DNA from: JAICKM01 sp050998805
Lineage (GTDB): Bacteria; Chloroflexota; Chloroflexia; QHBQ01; JAICKM01
DNA: 64,000 bases
Direction of reading: 5' to 3'
Assembly: GCA_050998805.1 (NCBI GenBank)
Contig: JBPCPV010000015.1
Location: forward strand, 1-64,000
Shown: in pieces, positions 25,445-33,307 of the stretch
Layout: each line of letters begins with the position of its first letter
How positions within the stretch are numbered: position 1 is the stretch's first letter
The notes under the pieces: generated by a model
Told to the model about the DNA's origin: nothing
Seen by the model: only the letters and a program-made list of their open reading frames with translations
Databases searched by the model: none
Made by a program: the position numbers and the translations under genes

Positions 25445-26206
25445 GTGAGACCGTCGAAGAGGGCATGGGGGATGTTGGGGCTGCTGTTGGGGCTGGCGCT
25501 GGTGCTTTCGGCGCTGGTGAGCCTGCTGCCGGCCGAGTGGCAGGATGGGCCGTTTATGCCGACGCCGCCGGGCTTGGGGCGCGCGGAGCCTGCTCCCCGC
25601 CCTGCGCTGACACCAGGGTCGGCCGGATCGGTCACGGGGCGGGCCGGCGACGGACGGGCCGGGTTTCGGGTGTTCTTGCCCTTCGGCCTGGAGCGCAACG
25701 GGGCGGCTGGCCTCACGCTCCATCTAGCATCCCTGCTGACTTTCCTCGTCTTGGGGCTGCTGGCGCTTTATCTGTTGCCCGCGCGCGTCGGGCGGGTCGC
25801 ATTAGCACTACGCACCGGCTGGGGTGGGCGGCTGCGATTGGCGGCTCTCGGCCTCGCCGTGGCGGCCCTCGGCTTCGCGTTCGGCGCGCTCTCGGTGCTG
25901 ACGGTGGTGGGCGCGCCGCTCTGGGTTGTGCTGCTCGCACTAAGTTATTTCGGCGGGCTGCTCGGCCTCGCCGCGATCAGCCTGCCCCTTGGCCGCCTGC
26001 TCGGCAGAGGCTTTGGGCTGGCCGAACAGCCGCCCCAAGTGGATTTGCTCGCCGGGTTGCTGGTGCTGTTCATCGTCAGCCTGCTGCCGTTCGTCGGCGG
26101 CCCGCTGCTGGTATTGGCCGCACTACCGGGTCTCGGTGCCGTTCTACAAACTCGCGCGGGGAGCGCACGGCCCTGGTCTTTTAACCTGCCGGAGATGGAA
26201 TACTGA
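25445..26206 (+). CDS. Polytopic membrane protein of the sigma operon
   Basis: The 253-residue protein has an N-terminal helix (GLLLGLALVLSALVSLL) and a proline-rich outside loop with repeated Gly-Arg-Ala turns. A cluster of five hydrophobic helices follows (about 95-235), ending with a short cytoplasmic tail. I do not recognise the family; the helix cluster is vaguely bactofilin-neighbour or YhhN-like but carries no motif. The GTG start is 3 bases after the anti-sigma stop, so it is the third gene of the operon and may take part in the envelope response. A hairpin at 26210-26240 probably ends the transcript. Confidence 0.65.
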   Translation: MRPSKRAWGMLGLLLGLALVLSALVSLLPAEWQDGPFMPTPPGLGRAEPAPRPALTPGSAGSVTGRAGDGRAGFRVFLPFGLERNGAAGLTLHLASLLTFLVLGLLALYLLPARVGRVALALRTGWGGRLRLAALGLAVAALGFAFGALSVLTVVGAPLWVVLLALSYFGGLLGLAAISLPLGRLLGRGFGLAEQPPQVDLLAGLLVLFIVSLLPFVGGPLLVLAALPGLGAVLQTRAGSARPWSFNLPEMEY

Positions 26207-26209
26207 ACG

Positions 26210-26240
26210 CGGGTTAGACTTCTTATGAAGGGCTAACCCG
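26210..26240 (+). terminator. Hairpin terminator of the sigma operon
   Basis: CGGGTTAG (26210-26217) pairs perfectly with CTAACCCG (26233-26240), and inside it CTTC pairs with GAAG around a TTAT loop. Only TTT follows, so termination efficiency is uncertain. It starts 4 bases after the stop at 26206. Confidence 0.6.
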
Positions 26241-26247
26241 TTTCTGA

Positions 26248-26290
26248 GCGTGTTATTACAAACGCTTGCGATAATAACAGCAGAACACGC
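26248..26290. promoter_or_regulatory. Nested dyads upstream of the exporter operon
   Basis: TGTTATTA (26251-26258) is perfectly inverted as TAATAACA (26272-26279) across 13 bases. The overlapping GCGTGTT (26248-26254) is inverted as AACACGC (26284-26290). The two dyads compete for the TGTT bases. They lie 50-90 bases before the adaptor gene, where an operator for a dimeric repressor would be expected, and TTGCGATAATAAC lies within them. Confidence 0.5.
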
Positions 26291-26339
26291 CGCGCCGACG
26301 TGGTTCCTGCTGTGGATTTACTAGATAGGAGTTACTAAA

Positions 26340-28754
26340 ATGGGCAGAATTGCGAAAGTAATAGTCGCGGTCGTAGTCGTTTTGCTGCTTGCGGGCGGCG
26401 GCTTTCTCCTAATGCGTGGAGCGAAAGGCAACGGCGCGACGGCTGCGATCCTCACCGCCCAGGTGACGCGCGGCACACTCGCCGCGAGCGTCCTCTCAAG
26501 CGGCCAGCTACAGCCGGCATCCGACCTGAACCTGACCTTCGGCTCCGCCGGCACGATTACTCAGATCTTCGCCCAGAAAGGCCAGACGGTCAAGAAGGGC
26601 GACAAGTTGGCCTCTCTCGACACACGGGACTTGCAGCTCGCCGTAGACCAGGCGACAGCTAACGTCCACTCGGCACAAGCCAAGCTGGACGCGACGAAGG
26701 TGGGCGCTACCGCGAAGGATCTGGCGGATGCCCAGTCGCAGATCGACGCGGCGCGGGCAAAGCTGGCCCAAACGAAGTCGGGTTCGACCCCCCAGGATCT
26801 CCAGACAGCCGAATCGCAACTCGTCTCCGCGCAGTCGAAGCTCCATGCCTTACAGGTCGGCCCGACCGCGAACGACGTGGCGAGCGCCCAGGCCCAGATC
26901 AACAGTGCCCAGGCGAAACTTGACGCGGTGAAAGCCGGTTCGTCGTCACAAGACATAGCGAATGCCCGCGCCGCGTTGTCGAGTGCCCAGGCCAAGCTCG
27001 ACCAGACGAAGGCTGGCTCATTGCCGCAAGACATCGCCAATGCCCGCGCCACAGTGGCAAGCGCGCAGGCCAAGCTCGACCAGACGAAAGCCGGTTCGTC
27101 ACCGCAGGACATCGCAAGCGCCCGCGCCACGCTAACTAGTGCACAGGCTAAGTTAGACCTGACGAAGGCCGGGCCGACCGCCGCGCAGATCAGTGCAGCC
27201 CAACTCAAGGTAACTACCGCGCAGACCAACCTCGATAAGACCAAGTCCTCGACCTCGGCCACGCGCCAAGAGTCCGAGCTATCGTTTAACCAGGCGGATC
27301 ACGCGCTACGTAACGCCCAGGACAAATACAACACCGTGGCGGGGCCGCTTCTCAGCCCTAAAGGCGACGGCAGCCTGAACGACGGCCTTAGCCAGGCGCA
27401 GATCGACAACTACAACACAACCCTGCGCGCTCTACAGGATGCAGAGGACACCTACAACAAGGACCGGATCGCCCTCGACGACGCGCGCGAGCAGGAGGCC
27501 CTGCAAGACACTGCCGCCCAGTCCACGCTCGACGACGCCAACAAGCAGCTCGCCGACGTGACTGCGGGCAGCACCGCCGCCGACATCGCCGCCGCCCAGG
27601 CCAGTGTAAACACCGCCCAGGACAGCCTCCAAAAGCTGCTTAATGCGCCCGACCCCCACGACGTGACAGTGGCCCAGTCGAGCGTGGACTCGGCCAACAA
27701 CAGCCTCCAAAAACTGCTTAACGCACCCGACCCGCATGATGTGGCAGTCGCCCAGTCGAGCGTAGATACCGCGAACAACAACCTTCAGAAGCTGCTCTCC
27801 GGACCCCTAGCCACTGATGTAGTCCAGGCGCAATCAACCCTGGATCAGGCGAGGATCGCCCTGTCGAAGCTGAAGGCCCCGGCCACCCACGACGACCTCG
27901 TGCAGGCTCAGGCCGCTGTGGACCAAGCCCAGGCTAACCTCAACAAAGTGAAGGCCGGAAGCACATCCTCCGACATCGCGGCAGCACAATCCACGCTCGA
28001 CCAGGCGCAAAACAACCTGAACGATCTCAAGGCCGGACCAAAAGCTACGGACATCACTACAGCACAGGCCGGAGTGGACCAGGCGCAGGCGAGCCTCGAA
28101 TCCGCCCAAATTAAGCTAGACCAAGCTACGATCACCGCGCCCTTCGACGGCACTGTTGCCGACATCCCTGTGACTGTCGGGCAGGAAGCAACCGCCTCCA
28201 CGACCGTGATAGATCTGCTTGACGCGAGCACCTACCATGTGGATATGAACATCGGCGAGAGCGACATCAGCCGGGTGAAAGTCGGGCAGGACGTTACGCT
28301 CACCTTCGACGCGCTGCCCAGTGAGGTCTTCACCGGCACGGTCAGCTACGTCGCGCCGAAGGCAACGATCGCTTCGGGCGTCGTCAGCTACCTGGCGACG
28401 GCAACGCTCGACCCGAAAGCCGCGAACAGCGACATCAAGCCCGGCATGACCACGACCGCCTCAGCCACAGTCGAGCAAAAGGACAATGTGCTGATGGTGC
28501 CCAACCGCGCGGTGCATACACAGGGCCGCCAGAAGATCGTATTTGTGATGAACGCCGGCACACAGGTTCCGGTGCCCGTCCAGACAGGTATCAGCAACGA
28601 CCAGTTCACCGAGGTCACCAGCGACGGCCTGCGTGAGGGCGATAGCGTGACGCTCAACACACCGACGACCACGACGGCTACCGGCGGCGGCGGTCTCTTC
28701 GGCGGTGGGAGCGGAGTTCGGCTCGGCGGCGGCGGCGGCAGAACAGGGCCGTGA
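26340..28754 (+). CDS. MacA/HlyD-type adaptor with a giant repeat-built hairpin
   Basis: This 804-residue membrane-fusion protein starts with one membrane helix (residues 6-28). A lipoyl half-motif (GQTVKKGDKLASLD, about 78-92) is followed by two blocks of 26-residue helical repeats of the type AQAKLDQTKAGSSPQDIANA: about eight units at 100-301 and about seven at 398-588. The two blocks are the arms of an antiparallel hairpin, with a loop region (GPLLSPKGDGSLNDGLS) between. The second lipoyl half (ITAPFDGTVADIPVTVGQ), the beta-barrel and the membrane-proximal domain end at a Gly-rich tail. Typical MacA is near 370 residues, so the hairpin is greatly expanded. AGGAG lies 8 bases before the ATG. 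The ABC ATPase and permease genes follow. Confidence 0.92.
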   Translation: MGRIAKVIVAVVVVLLLAGGGFLLMRGAKGNGATAAILTAQVTRGTLAASVLSSGQLQPASDLNLTFGSAGTITQIFAQKGQTVKKGDKLASLDTRDLQLAVDQATANVHSAQAKLDATKVGATAKDLADAQSQIDAARAKLAQTKSGSTPQDLQTAESQLVSAQSKLHALQVGPTANDVASAQAQINSAQAKLDAVKAGSSSQDIANARAALSSAQAKLDQTKAGSLPQDIANARATVASAQAKLDQTKAGSSPQDIASARATLTSAQAKLDLTKAGPTAAQISAAQLKVTTAQTNLDKTKSSTSATRQESELSFNQADHALRNAQDKYNTVAGPLLSPKGDGSLNDGLSQAQIDNYNTTLRALQDAEDTYNKDRIALDDAREQEALQDTAAQSTLDDANKQLADVTAGSTAADIAAAQASVNTAQDSLQKLLNAPDPHDVTVAQSSVDSANNSLQKLLNAPDPHDVAVAQSSVDTANNNLQKLLSGPLATDVVQAQSTLDQARIALSKLKAPATHDDLVQAQAAVDQAQANLNKVKAGSTSSDIAAAQSTLDQAQNNLNDLKAGPKATDITTAQAGVDQAQASLESAQIKLDQATITAPFDGTVADIPVTVGQEATASTTVIDLLDASTYHVDMNIGESDISRVKVGQDVTLTFDALPSEVFTGTVSYVAPKATIASGVVSYLATATLDPKAANSDIKPGMTTTASATVEQKDNVLMVPNRAVHTQGRQKIVFVMNAGTQVPVPVQTGISNDQFTEVTSDGLREGDSVTLNTPTTTTATGGGGLFGGGSGVRLGGGGGRTGP

Positions 28755-28766
28755 AGGGATAGGACA

Positions 28767-29561
28767 ATGCTCGAAGTTACCGACCTGACCAAAGTCTATC
28801 ACATGAGCGAGAGCGTGGATGTACACGCCTTGCGGGGTGTCAGCTTCACGGTCAACGACGGGGAACTGGTCGCCGTCATGGGGCCGTCCGGCTCCGGCAA
28901 GTCAACCATAATGAACGTACTCGGCTGCCTCGACAGGCCGACGAGCGGCTCCTATCGGATCGACGGCCAGGAGGTCGCCACACTCAGCGATGGGCAGCTC
29001 GCAGTCGTCCGCAACAAACAGATCGGCTTTGTCTTCCAGAGCTTCAACCTCTTGTCGCGAACTAACGCGCTCCACCAGGTTGAACTGCCGATGATCTACA
29101 ACCGGAGCGGGCAGAGCGCCAAAGAGCGCCGCAACCGTGCTCGCGCGGCACTTGAGGTCGTCGGCCTCGGAGACCGGCTCGACCACCTCCCGAACCAGCT
29201 ATCGGGCGGCCAGCAACAGCGCGTCGCAATCGCCCGCGCGCTGGTCAACAACCCGGCGATCATCTTGGCCGATGAGCCGACCGGCAACCTGGACAGCATC
29301 GCCAGCGCGGAAATCATGGCGATCTTCCAAAAACTGAACAGCGAGCAGAACATCACGGTCGTCTTCGTCACCCACGAGCCGGACATCGCGGCGCACACCC
29401 GCCGCATCTTGCGGATGCGCGACGGCCACCTGGTGGCCGACGAAGTGGTGGAGCACCCTGTGATCGCCGACCCGGGTGCAGCGCGGGAGGAAGCCTTTGA
29501 GGCCGAAGCCGCAGATGCAGCGCGGCACGCACCGGCGCTCGTCGCGGGAGGTGTCGCATGA
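28767..29561 (+). CDS. MacB/LolD-type ABC transporter ATPase
   Basis: The 264-residue ATPase has Walker A GPSGSGKST (about residues 38-46), the Q-loop FVFQSFNLL, signature LSGGQQQR, Walker B AIILADEPTGNLD and the H-loop VTHEP. The LSRTNALHQVELP and EPTGNLD pattern is typical of the MacB/LolD/FtsE branch, which powers mechanotransmission rather than classical transport. It is extended at the C-terminus by an acidic, alanine-rich tail of about 40 residues. It starts 12 bases after the adaptor gene and overlaps the permease by ATGA. Confidence 0.95.
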   Translation: MLEVTDLTKVYHMSESVDVHALRGVSFTVNDGELVAVMGPSGSGKSTIMNVLGCLDRPTSGSYRIDGQEVATLSDGQLAVVRNKQIGFVFQSFNLLSRTNALHQVELPMIYNRSGQSAKERRNRARAALEVVGLGDRLDHLPNQLSGGQQQRVAIARALVNNPAIILADEPTGNLDSIASAEIMAIFQKLNSEQNITVVFVTHEPDIAAHTRRILRMRDGHLVADEVVEHPVIADPGAAREEAFEAEAADAARHAPALVAGGVA

Positions 29562-30796
29562 ACTTCCTCGAAAGCCTCGGCGTCGCCGCCGCAAGCCTGC
29601 GCGCCAACAAGCTCCGCAGCATACTCACGATGCTCGGCATCATCATCGGCGTCGCGGCAGTTGTCGCGCTCATGGGCATCGGCGAGGGAGCGCAAGAGTC
29701 GATCACCAGCACGATCACCAGCAACGGCACAAACCTGCTGACGATCATCCCCGGCTCGACCAGCCAGGGCGGGGTCCGTAACGGCAACGGCAACGCGCAA
29801 ACCCTCACCACCGAGGACGCCACCGCGATTGCAGACCCAACGAACTGCCAGAACTGCCAGCTCGTCGCGCCCGAAGTCCGCCGCCAGATCGCCGCGGTCT
29901 ACGGCGCGCAAAACAACACTTATGCGGTCAGCGGTACCACGCCCGACTACGGCACGATACGCAATATATCTATCGCCGAAGGCGGTTGGTTCACGACTGC
30001 CGACGTGTCGGCTGCGACAAACGTCGCGGTTATCGGCGCGAATGTGGCGACCGACCTCTTCGCCGGCGATGACCCGCTCGACAAGACCTTCCGCATCAAC
30101 CGGATCGCCTTCCGCGTGGTCGGCGTCGCGGCAGCTAAGGGCGGCACCGGCTTCGGCTCGCTCGACGACGGGATCTACATCCCGATCACTACCTCCCAGC
30201 GCAAGCTGACCGGCCAGCGCGGGGCCGCCATCTCAGGCCATAACGTAAACACGATCTATGTGCAGGTTGATAACAAAGACAACATGTCCGCAGCACAGGA
30301 CCAGATCACTCAGGCGCTGCGCGCACGCCATCACCTGACAACCGCCGACAACGACTTCACGGTAATCAACCAGGCGGACCTCCTGAGCACACTCAGCGGG
30401 GTGATCGCTGTGCTGACACTCTTCCTGGGTGCCATCGCAGGCATCTCGCTGCTGGTAGGCGGCATCGGTATCATGAACATCATGTTGGTCTCGGTAACCG
30501 AGCGAACGCGGGAGATCGGCATCCGCAAGGCGGTCGGTGCCCAGCAGGGCGACGTATTGCGCCAGTTCCTGATCGAGGCGGTGCTGTTGAGCGTGGGCGG
30601 CGGGCTGCTCGGCCTTGCGCTCGGTCTCGGCGTCGCCAACCTGGTGAGCCTCACCGGCACAGTGACATCAATCGTAACTCCCGGCTCTGCGGCGCTTGCC
30701 CTCAGCTTCTCGCTGGCGGTCGGCCTCTTCTTCGGCATCTACCCGGCGCGGCGCGCGTCCCGCCTGGATCCAATCGTCGCACTGCGGTACGAATAA
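29558..30796 (+). CDS. MacB-type ABC transporter permease
   Basis: The 412-residue permease has the MacB layout: one N-terminal membrane helix (LRSILTMLGIIIGVAAVVALM), a large extracytoplasmic MacB_PCD domain (about 45-270), and three C-terminal helices (about 285-310, 335-365, 375-395). The conserved cytoplasmic segment VTERTREIGIRKAVGA lies between helices 2 and 3 and the tail ends in PARRASRLDPIVALRYE. With the adaptor and ATPase it forms a tripartite-like exporter, although this lineage is expected to lack a TolC-type outer channel. The substrate is unknown. Confidence 0.95.
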   Translation: MNFLESLGVAAASLRANKLRSILTMLGIIIGVAAVVALMGIGEGAQESITSTITSNGTNLLTIIPGSTSQGGVRNGNGNAQTLTTEDATAIADPTNCQNCQLVAPEVRRQIAAVYGAQNNTYAVSGTTPDYGTIRNISIAEGGWFTTADVSAATNVAVIGANVATDLFAGDDPLDKTFRINRIAFRVVGVAAAKGGTGFGSLDDGIYIPITTSQRKLTGQRGAAISGHNVNTIYVQVDNKDNMSAAQDQITQALRARHHLTTADNDFTVINQADLLSTLSGVIAVLTLFLGAIAGISLLVGGIGIMNIMLVSVTERTREIGIRKAVGAQQGDVLRQFLIEAVLLSVGGGLLGLALGLGVANLVSLTGTVTSIVTPGSAALALSFSLAVGLFFGIYPARRASRLDPIVALRYE

Positions 30797-30825
30797 CAAG
30801 TTATAACTAAAGGAGACACACGGCT

Positions 30826-31338
30826 ATGCGTAATCCAATAATTACACTCATCATCGGGCTTGTAATCGGGCTGGTGGTCGCAGGCGGAGCCTATGCCTAC
30901 GGCCAGGACCAGGGCAAGACCCAGGCCCAGAATGATCAAACCCAGTTCCTCCAGTCGCGCGGCCTCGGCGGTGGCGGTGCTGCGGGCGGAGCCGGCGGCA
31001 CCGGCGCAGGCGGCACCGCTACAGGTGCCGGTGGCGGTGCTGCGCGCGGTGGTGGGGGCGGCAACTTCGGCACCATCACGAAGATCCAAGGCGGCCAGAT
31101 CACGATGGATACCGCCCAGACTCCGGGCTTGACCGTCACGACCGGCTCCAACACGACGGTGATGAAAACTGTCCAGGGTGCGCTTAGCGACCTGAATATC
31201 GGCGACCGGATCACCGTGCAGGGCACCCGCTCCGGCACCAACGTCGCTGCCCAACAGATCACGCTCGTGCCGGCGGGCTTCGCTTTCGGCGGCGGTGGAC
31301 GTAACCGCGCCACGCCCACTCCGACGGTCGCGCCGTAG
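30826..31338 (+). CDS. Membrane-anchored DUF5666-like protein
   Basis: The 170-residue protein has an N-terminal membrane helix (TLIIGLVIGLVVAGGAYAYG), then a Gln-rich segment, a glycine/alanine-rich linker (residues about 48-85) and a small beta domain (GTITKIQGGQITMDTAQ, NTTVMKTVQGALSDLNIGDRITVQG). That domain matches the DUF5666-type OB-like fold. AAAGGAG precedes the ATG by 10 bases. It is the last gene of the exporter operon. Its function is unknown; an accessory exported factor is possible. Confidence 0.75.
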   Translation: MRNPIITLIIGLVIGLVVAGGAYAYGQDQGKTQAQNDQTQFLQSRGLGGGGAAGGAGGTGAGGTATGAGGGAARGGGGGNFGTITKIQGGQITMDTAQTPGLTVTTGSNTTVMKTVQGALSDLNIGDRITVQGTRSGTNVAAQQITLVPAGFAFGGGGRNRATPTPTVAP

Positions 31339-31424
31339 CTAGTAGTGTGCGAACCTGGGTGCGCCGCATCCGCGCCGCCGACGCGCCGATCTTCGACGCG
31401 CCAGTGGCCAGGCACAAAACCATC

Positions 31425-31457
31425 GAGACGCGCGCCGGAGCTGCCGGCGCGCGTCTC
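31425..31457 (+). terminator. Strong hairpin after the exporter operon
   Basis: A perfect 14-bp stem (GAGACGCGCGCCGG at 31425-31438 and CCGGCGCGCGTCTC at 31444-31457) closes a 5-base loop. No T-run follows, so it is either a U-less terminator or an mRNA-stabilising structure. It is placed between the operon end at 31338 and the next promoter. Confidence 0.6.
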
Positions 31458-31461
31458 AGAT

Positions 31462-31490
31462 TCGACAACAGCCCCGTGATACGCTATAAT
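31462..31490 (+). promoter_or_regulatory. Promoter of the amidase gene
   Basis: TCGACA (31462-31467, one mismatch to TTGACA) and TATAAT (31485-31490) are 17 bases apart. The start near 31497 leaves about 43 bases before the ATG at 31540. Confidence 0.7.
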
Positions 31491-31539
31491 ATCCACGTAG
31501 CCCTTGCCTTCACAATCAGACGAAAGGCACTACCCTTCC

Positions 31540-32577
31540 ATGAACAGATCCCTCTTCCGCTGCTTTAGGCCGCACTCCGCACTCCGAGCGGTCCTTCTCC
31601 TCGTCCTCGGCACCGGCACGGCGCTGCTGCCCCAGGCACCCGCACTGGGTCGGCTCGCCGAACCGAGCGTAAACAGTACCGCCGTCGTGCGTGTCGGCCT
31701 ACAGGTCGGCCACTGGAAGGAGGCACAACTGCCGGCACCCTTGGCACGGCTTCGCGGAGACACGGGCGCGCAAGGCGGCGGGCGCACCGAGGTAGACCTC
31801 AACATGGACCTTGCCACACGCACAGCGCAGAAGTTGCGCGTCACAGGAGTGCAGGTAGACATACTGCCGGCTACCGTGCCCACCGGCTATCGGGCGAATG
31901 CCTTCGTCGCGATCCACGCGGACGGCAATCCCAACGTCGGCGCACGCGGCTACAAGATCGCCACACGCTGGCGTTCCAACGTGGCCTACCGCGACGAGAC
32001 GCTGGCCGAGATGCTCGGGCAGGCTTACAGTGATGCGACCGGCCTGCCCCATGACTACGCGGTGACACGCAACATGCGCGGGTACTACGCGATCAACACC
32101 TGGTTCGGCGACGAGAGCCGCATCAGCGACTACACTCCCGCGGCGATCATCGAGACCGGCTACATGACCAACATCCAGGACCGCAGGGTGCTTTTCGGTC
32201 AGACGGATACGGTCGCCACAGGCATCGCTCGCGGCATCCTCCGCTTCCTGGATCACGGCGGCGTGGCCGACGCGGTGCAGAAGCAGGCCGAAACCGTGGC
32301 CGCAGCCTCTCCCACCCGCCGCAGCGTGGTCGTCATCCAGGGCAACACGCCGATCAAGGTGTTGAACAATTCCGGCTCGCCCACCATCCGTTGGGCCGGC
32401 TATGGCGAGAGCCTCTTCTACCTGGACAACACGGTGCGACCGAAGGGGCCGTTCACGAACCTCCACGGCACCGAGCTGGCGCAGAACTCCGGATACTTAC
32501 GTATCGGCATTTCCGGCCTCAGCTTCCCGGTCTACATCAGCCGGGACGCCGTGATCGTGCAGCAGCCCGCACCGTAA
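31540..32577 (+). CDS. N-acetylmuramoyl-L-alanine amidase (Amidase_3)
   Basis: This secreted amidase of about 345 residues cleaves the lactam-acid amide bond between MurNAc and L-Ala in peptidoglycan. It has a signal peptide (RAVLLLVLGTGTALLPQAPALG) and the zinc-site motifs VGLQVGHW, RTEVDLN, FVAIHADGN and IIETGYMTN, the last Glu being catalytic. A C-terminal beta region of about 80 residues (VVVIQGNTPIKVLNNSG...) may bind the wall. ATG 31540 is preferred because the promoter at 31462-31490 and the signal peptide fit it; an in-frame start at 31504 is less likely. Residues PHSALR just before the signal core are encoded by two GCACTCC heptamers. Confidence 0.88.
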   Translation: MNRSLFRCFRPHSALRAVLLLVLGTGTALLPQAPALGRLAEPSVNSTAVVRVGLQVGHWKEAQLPAPLARLRGDTGAQGGGRTEVDLNMDLATRTAQKLRVTGVQVDILPATVPTGYRANAFVAIHADGNPNVGARGYKIATRWRSNVAYRDETLAEMLGQAYSDATGLPHDYAVTRNMRGYYAINTWFGDESRISDYTPAAIIETGYMTNIQDRRVLFGQTDTVATGIARGILRFLDHGGVADAVQKQAETVAAASPTRRSVVVIQGNTPIKVLNNSGSPTIRWAGYGESLFYLDNTVRPKGPFTNLHGTELAQNSGYLRIGISGLSFPVYISRDAVIVQQPAP

Positions 32578-32581
32578 ACGC

Positions 32582-32610
32582 TTGTGAGCGCCGGGCCGAT
32601 CCGGTATAAT
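32582..32610 (+). promoter_or_regulatory. Promoter of tRNA-Arg and hpf
   Basis: TTGTGA (32582-32587) and TATAAT (32605-32610) are 17 bases apart, with the tRNA starting 13 bases after the -10 box. No terminator is visible between the tRNA and hpf, so both may share this promoter. Confidence 0.8.
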
Positions 32611-32623
32611 AGACCCCAGATAA

Positions 32624-32696
32624 GCCCGTGTAGCTCAGGGGACAGAGCGCCGCCGTCCTAAGGCGGGCGTCGGGGGTTCGAATCCCTCCGCGGGCA
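32624..32696 (+). tRNA. tRNA-Arg, anticodon CCT
   Basis: All four arms fold: acceptor GCCCGTG with CGCGGGC, D stem GCTC with GAGC, anticodon stem CCGCC with GGCGG around the loop GTCCTAA, and T arm GGGGG with CCCTC around TTCGAAT. The anticodon CCT reads AGG. Position 32 is G, where a pyrimidine is usual. The discriminator is A and CCA is not encoded. Confidence 0.93.
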
Positions 32697-32727
32697 CTCC
32701 AAGATCATATCTCAGGAGGCAAGGCCA

Positions 32728-33294
32728 ATGCAGATCTCCGTGAAGGGCAAGAACCGCAAGATCTCCGCCGCCGAAGAAGACCTGATCCGCAAGAAGTTAG
32801 CACGCCTGCCCCACTACCTCGAGCATCTCAGAGAGGCCGAGGTGATCATCAGCGCCGAGCACCCCCACCGCGGCGCTGATCAGCAGGTGGTGCAGCTCAC
32901 AGTGCGCGCGAACGGCACGCTGCTTCGCGCCGAGGAACATGCCGGCGATATGCCCACCGCCCTCGACGCGGCTACTGCGAAGCTGGAGCGGCTGATCGAG
33001 CGGTACAAGGGCCGTCACGAGCGCAACAAGAAAGGCCGCACCCCCCTCGGCGAGGCGGTCGCCCTAGAGGAGCCAGAGGTCGCGCCGCCGGTGGACGAGG
33101 GCTTTAGCGCGCGCCCGATTGTCCGCACCAAACGCTTCGAGATGCAGCCGATGCCCCGTGAAGACGCCGTGGAGCAGATGGAGCTGCTTGGGCACAACTT
33201 CTTCGTCTTCTGGGACGCCGACACGAAGCGGACGGCGGTGCTATACCGCCGCCAGGACGGCGACTACGGCCTGCTGGAGCCGGAGATGGCATAG
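32728..33294 (+). CDS. hpf: Ribosome hibernation promoting factor, long form
   Basis: HPF binds the 30S decoding region in resting cells and, in its long form, pairs 70S ribosomes into 100S dimers. The 188-residue protein has the N-terminal beta-alpha fold (QISVKGKNRKISAAEEDLIRKKL, about 1-100), a linker, and the C-terminal dimerisation domain (IVRTKRFEMQPMPREDAVEQMELLGHNFFVF, about 130-188). AGGAGG lies 10 bases before the ATG. It follows tRNA-Arg by 31 bases and ends 13 bases before the convergent VWA gene. Confidence 0.96.
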   Translation: MQISVKGKNRKISAAEEDLIRKKLARLPHYLEHLREAEVIISAEHPHRGADQQVVQLTVRANGTLLRAEEHAGDMPTALDAATAKLERLIERYKGRHERNKKGRTPLGEAVALEEPEVAPPVDEGFSARPIVRTKRFEMQPMPREDAVEQMELLGHNFFVFWDADTKRTAVLYRRQDGDYGLLEPEMA

Positions 33295-33307
33295 CTAAAC
33301 TGACGCC

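Noticed and set aside
26340..30796. Naming the exporter genes macA and macB
   Set aside because: The architecture matches, but the adaptor is more than twice the normal size and no macrolide link is visible, so only the type is given.
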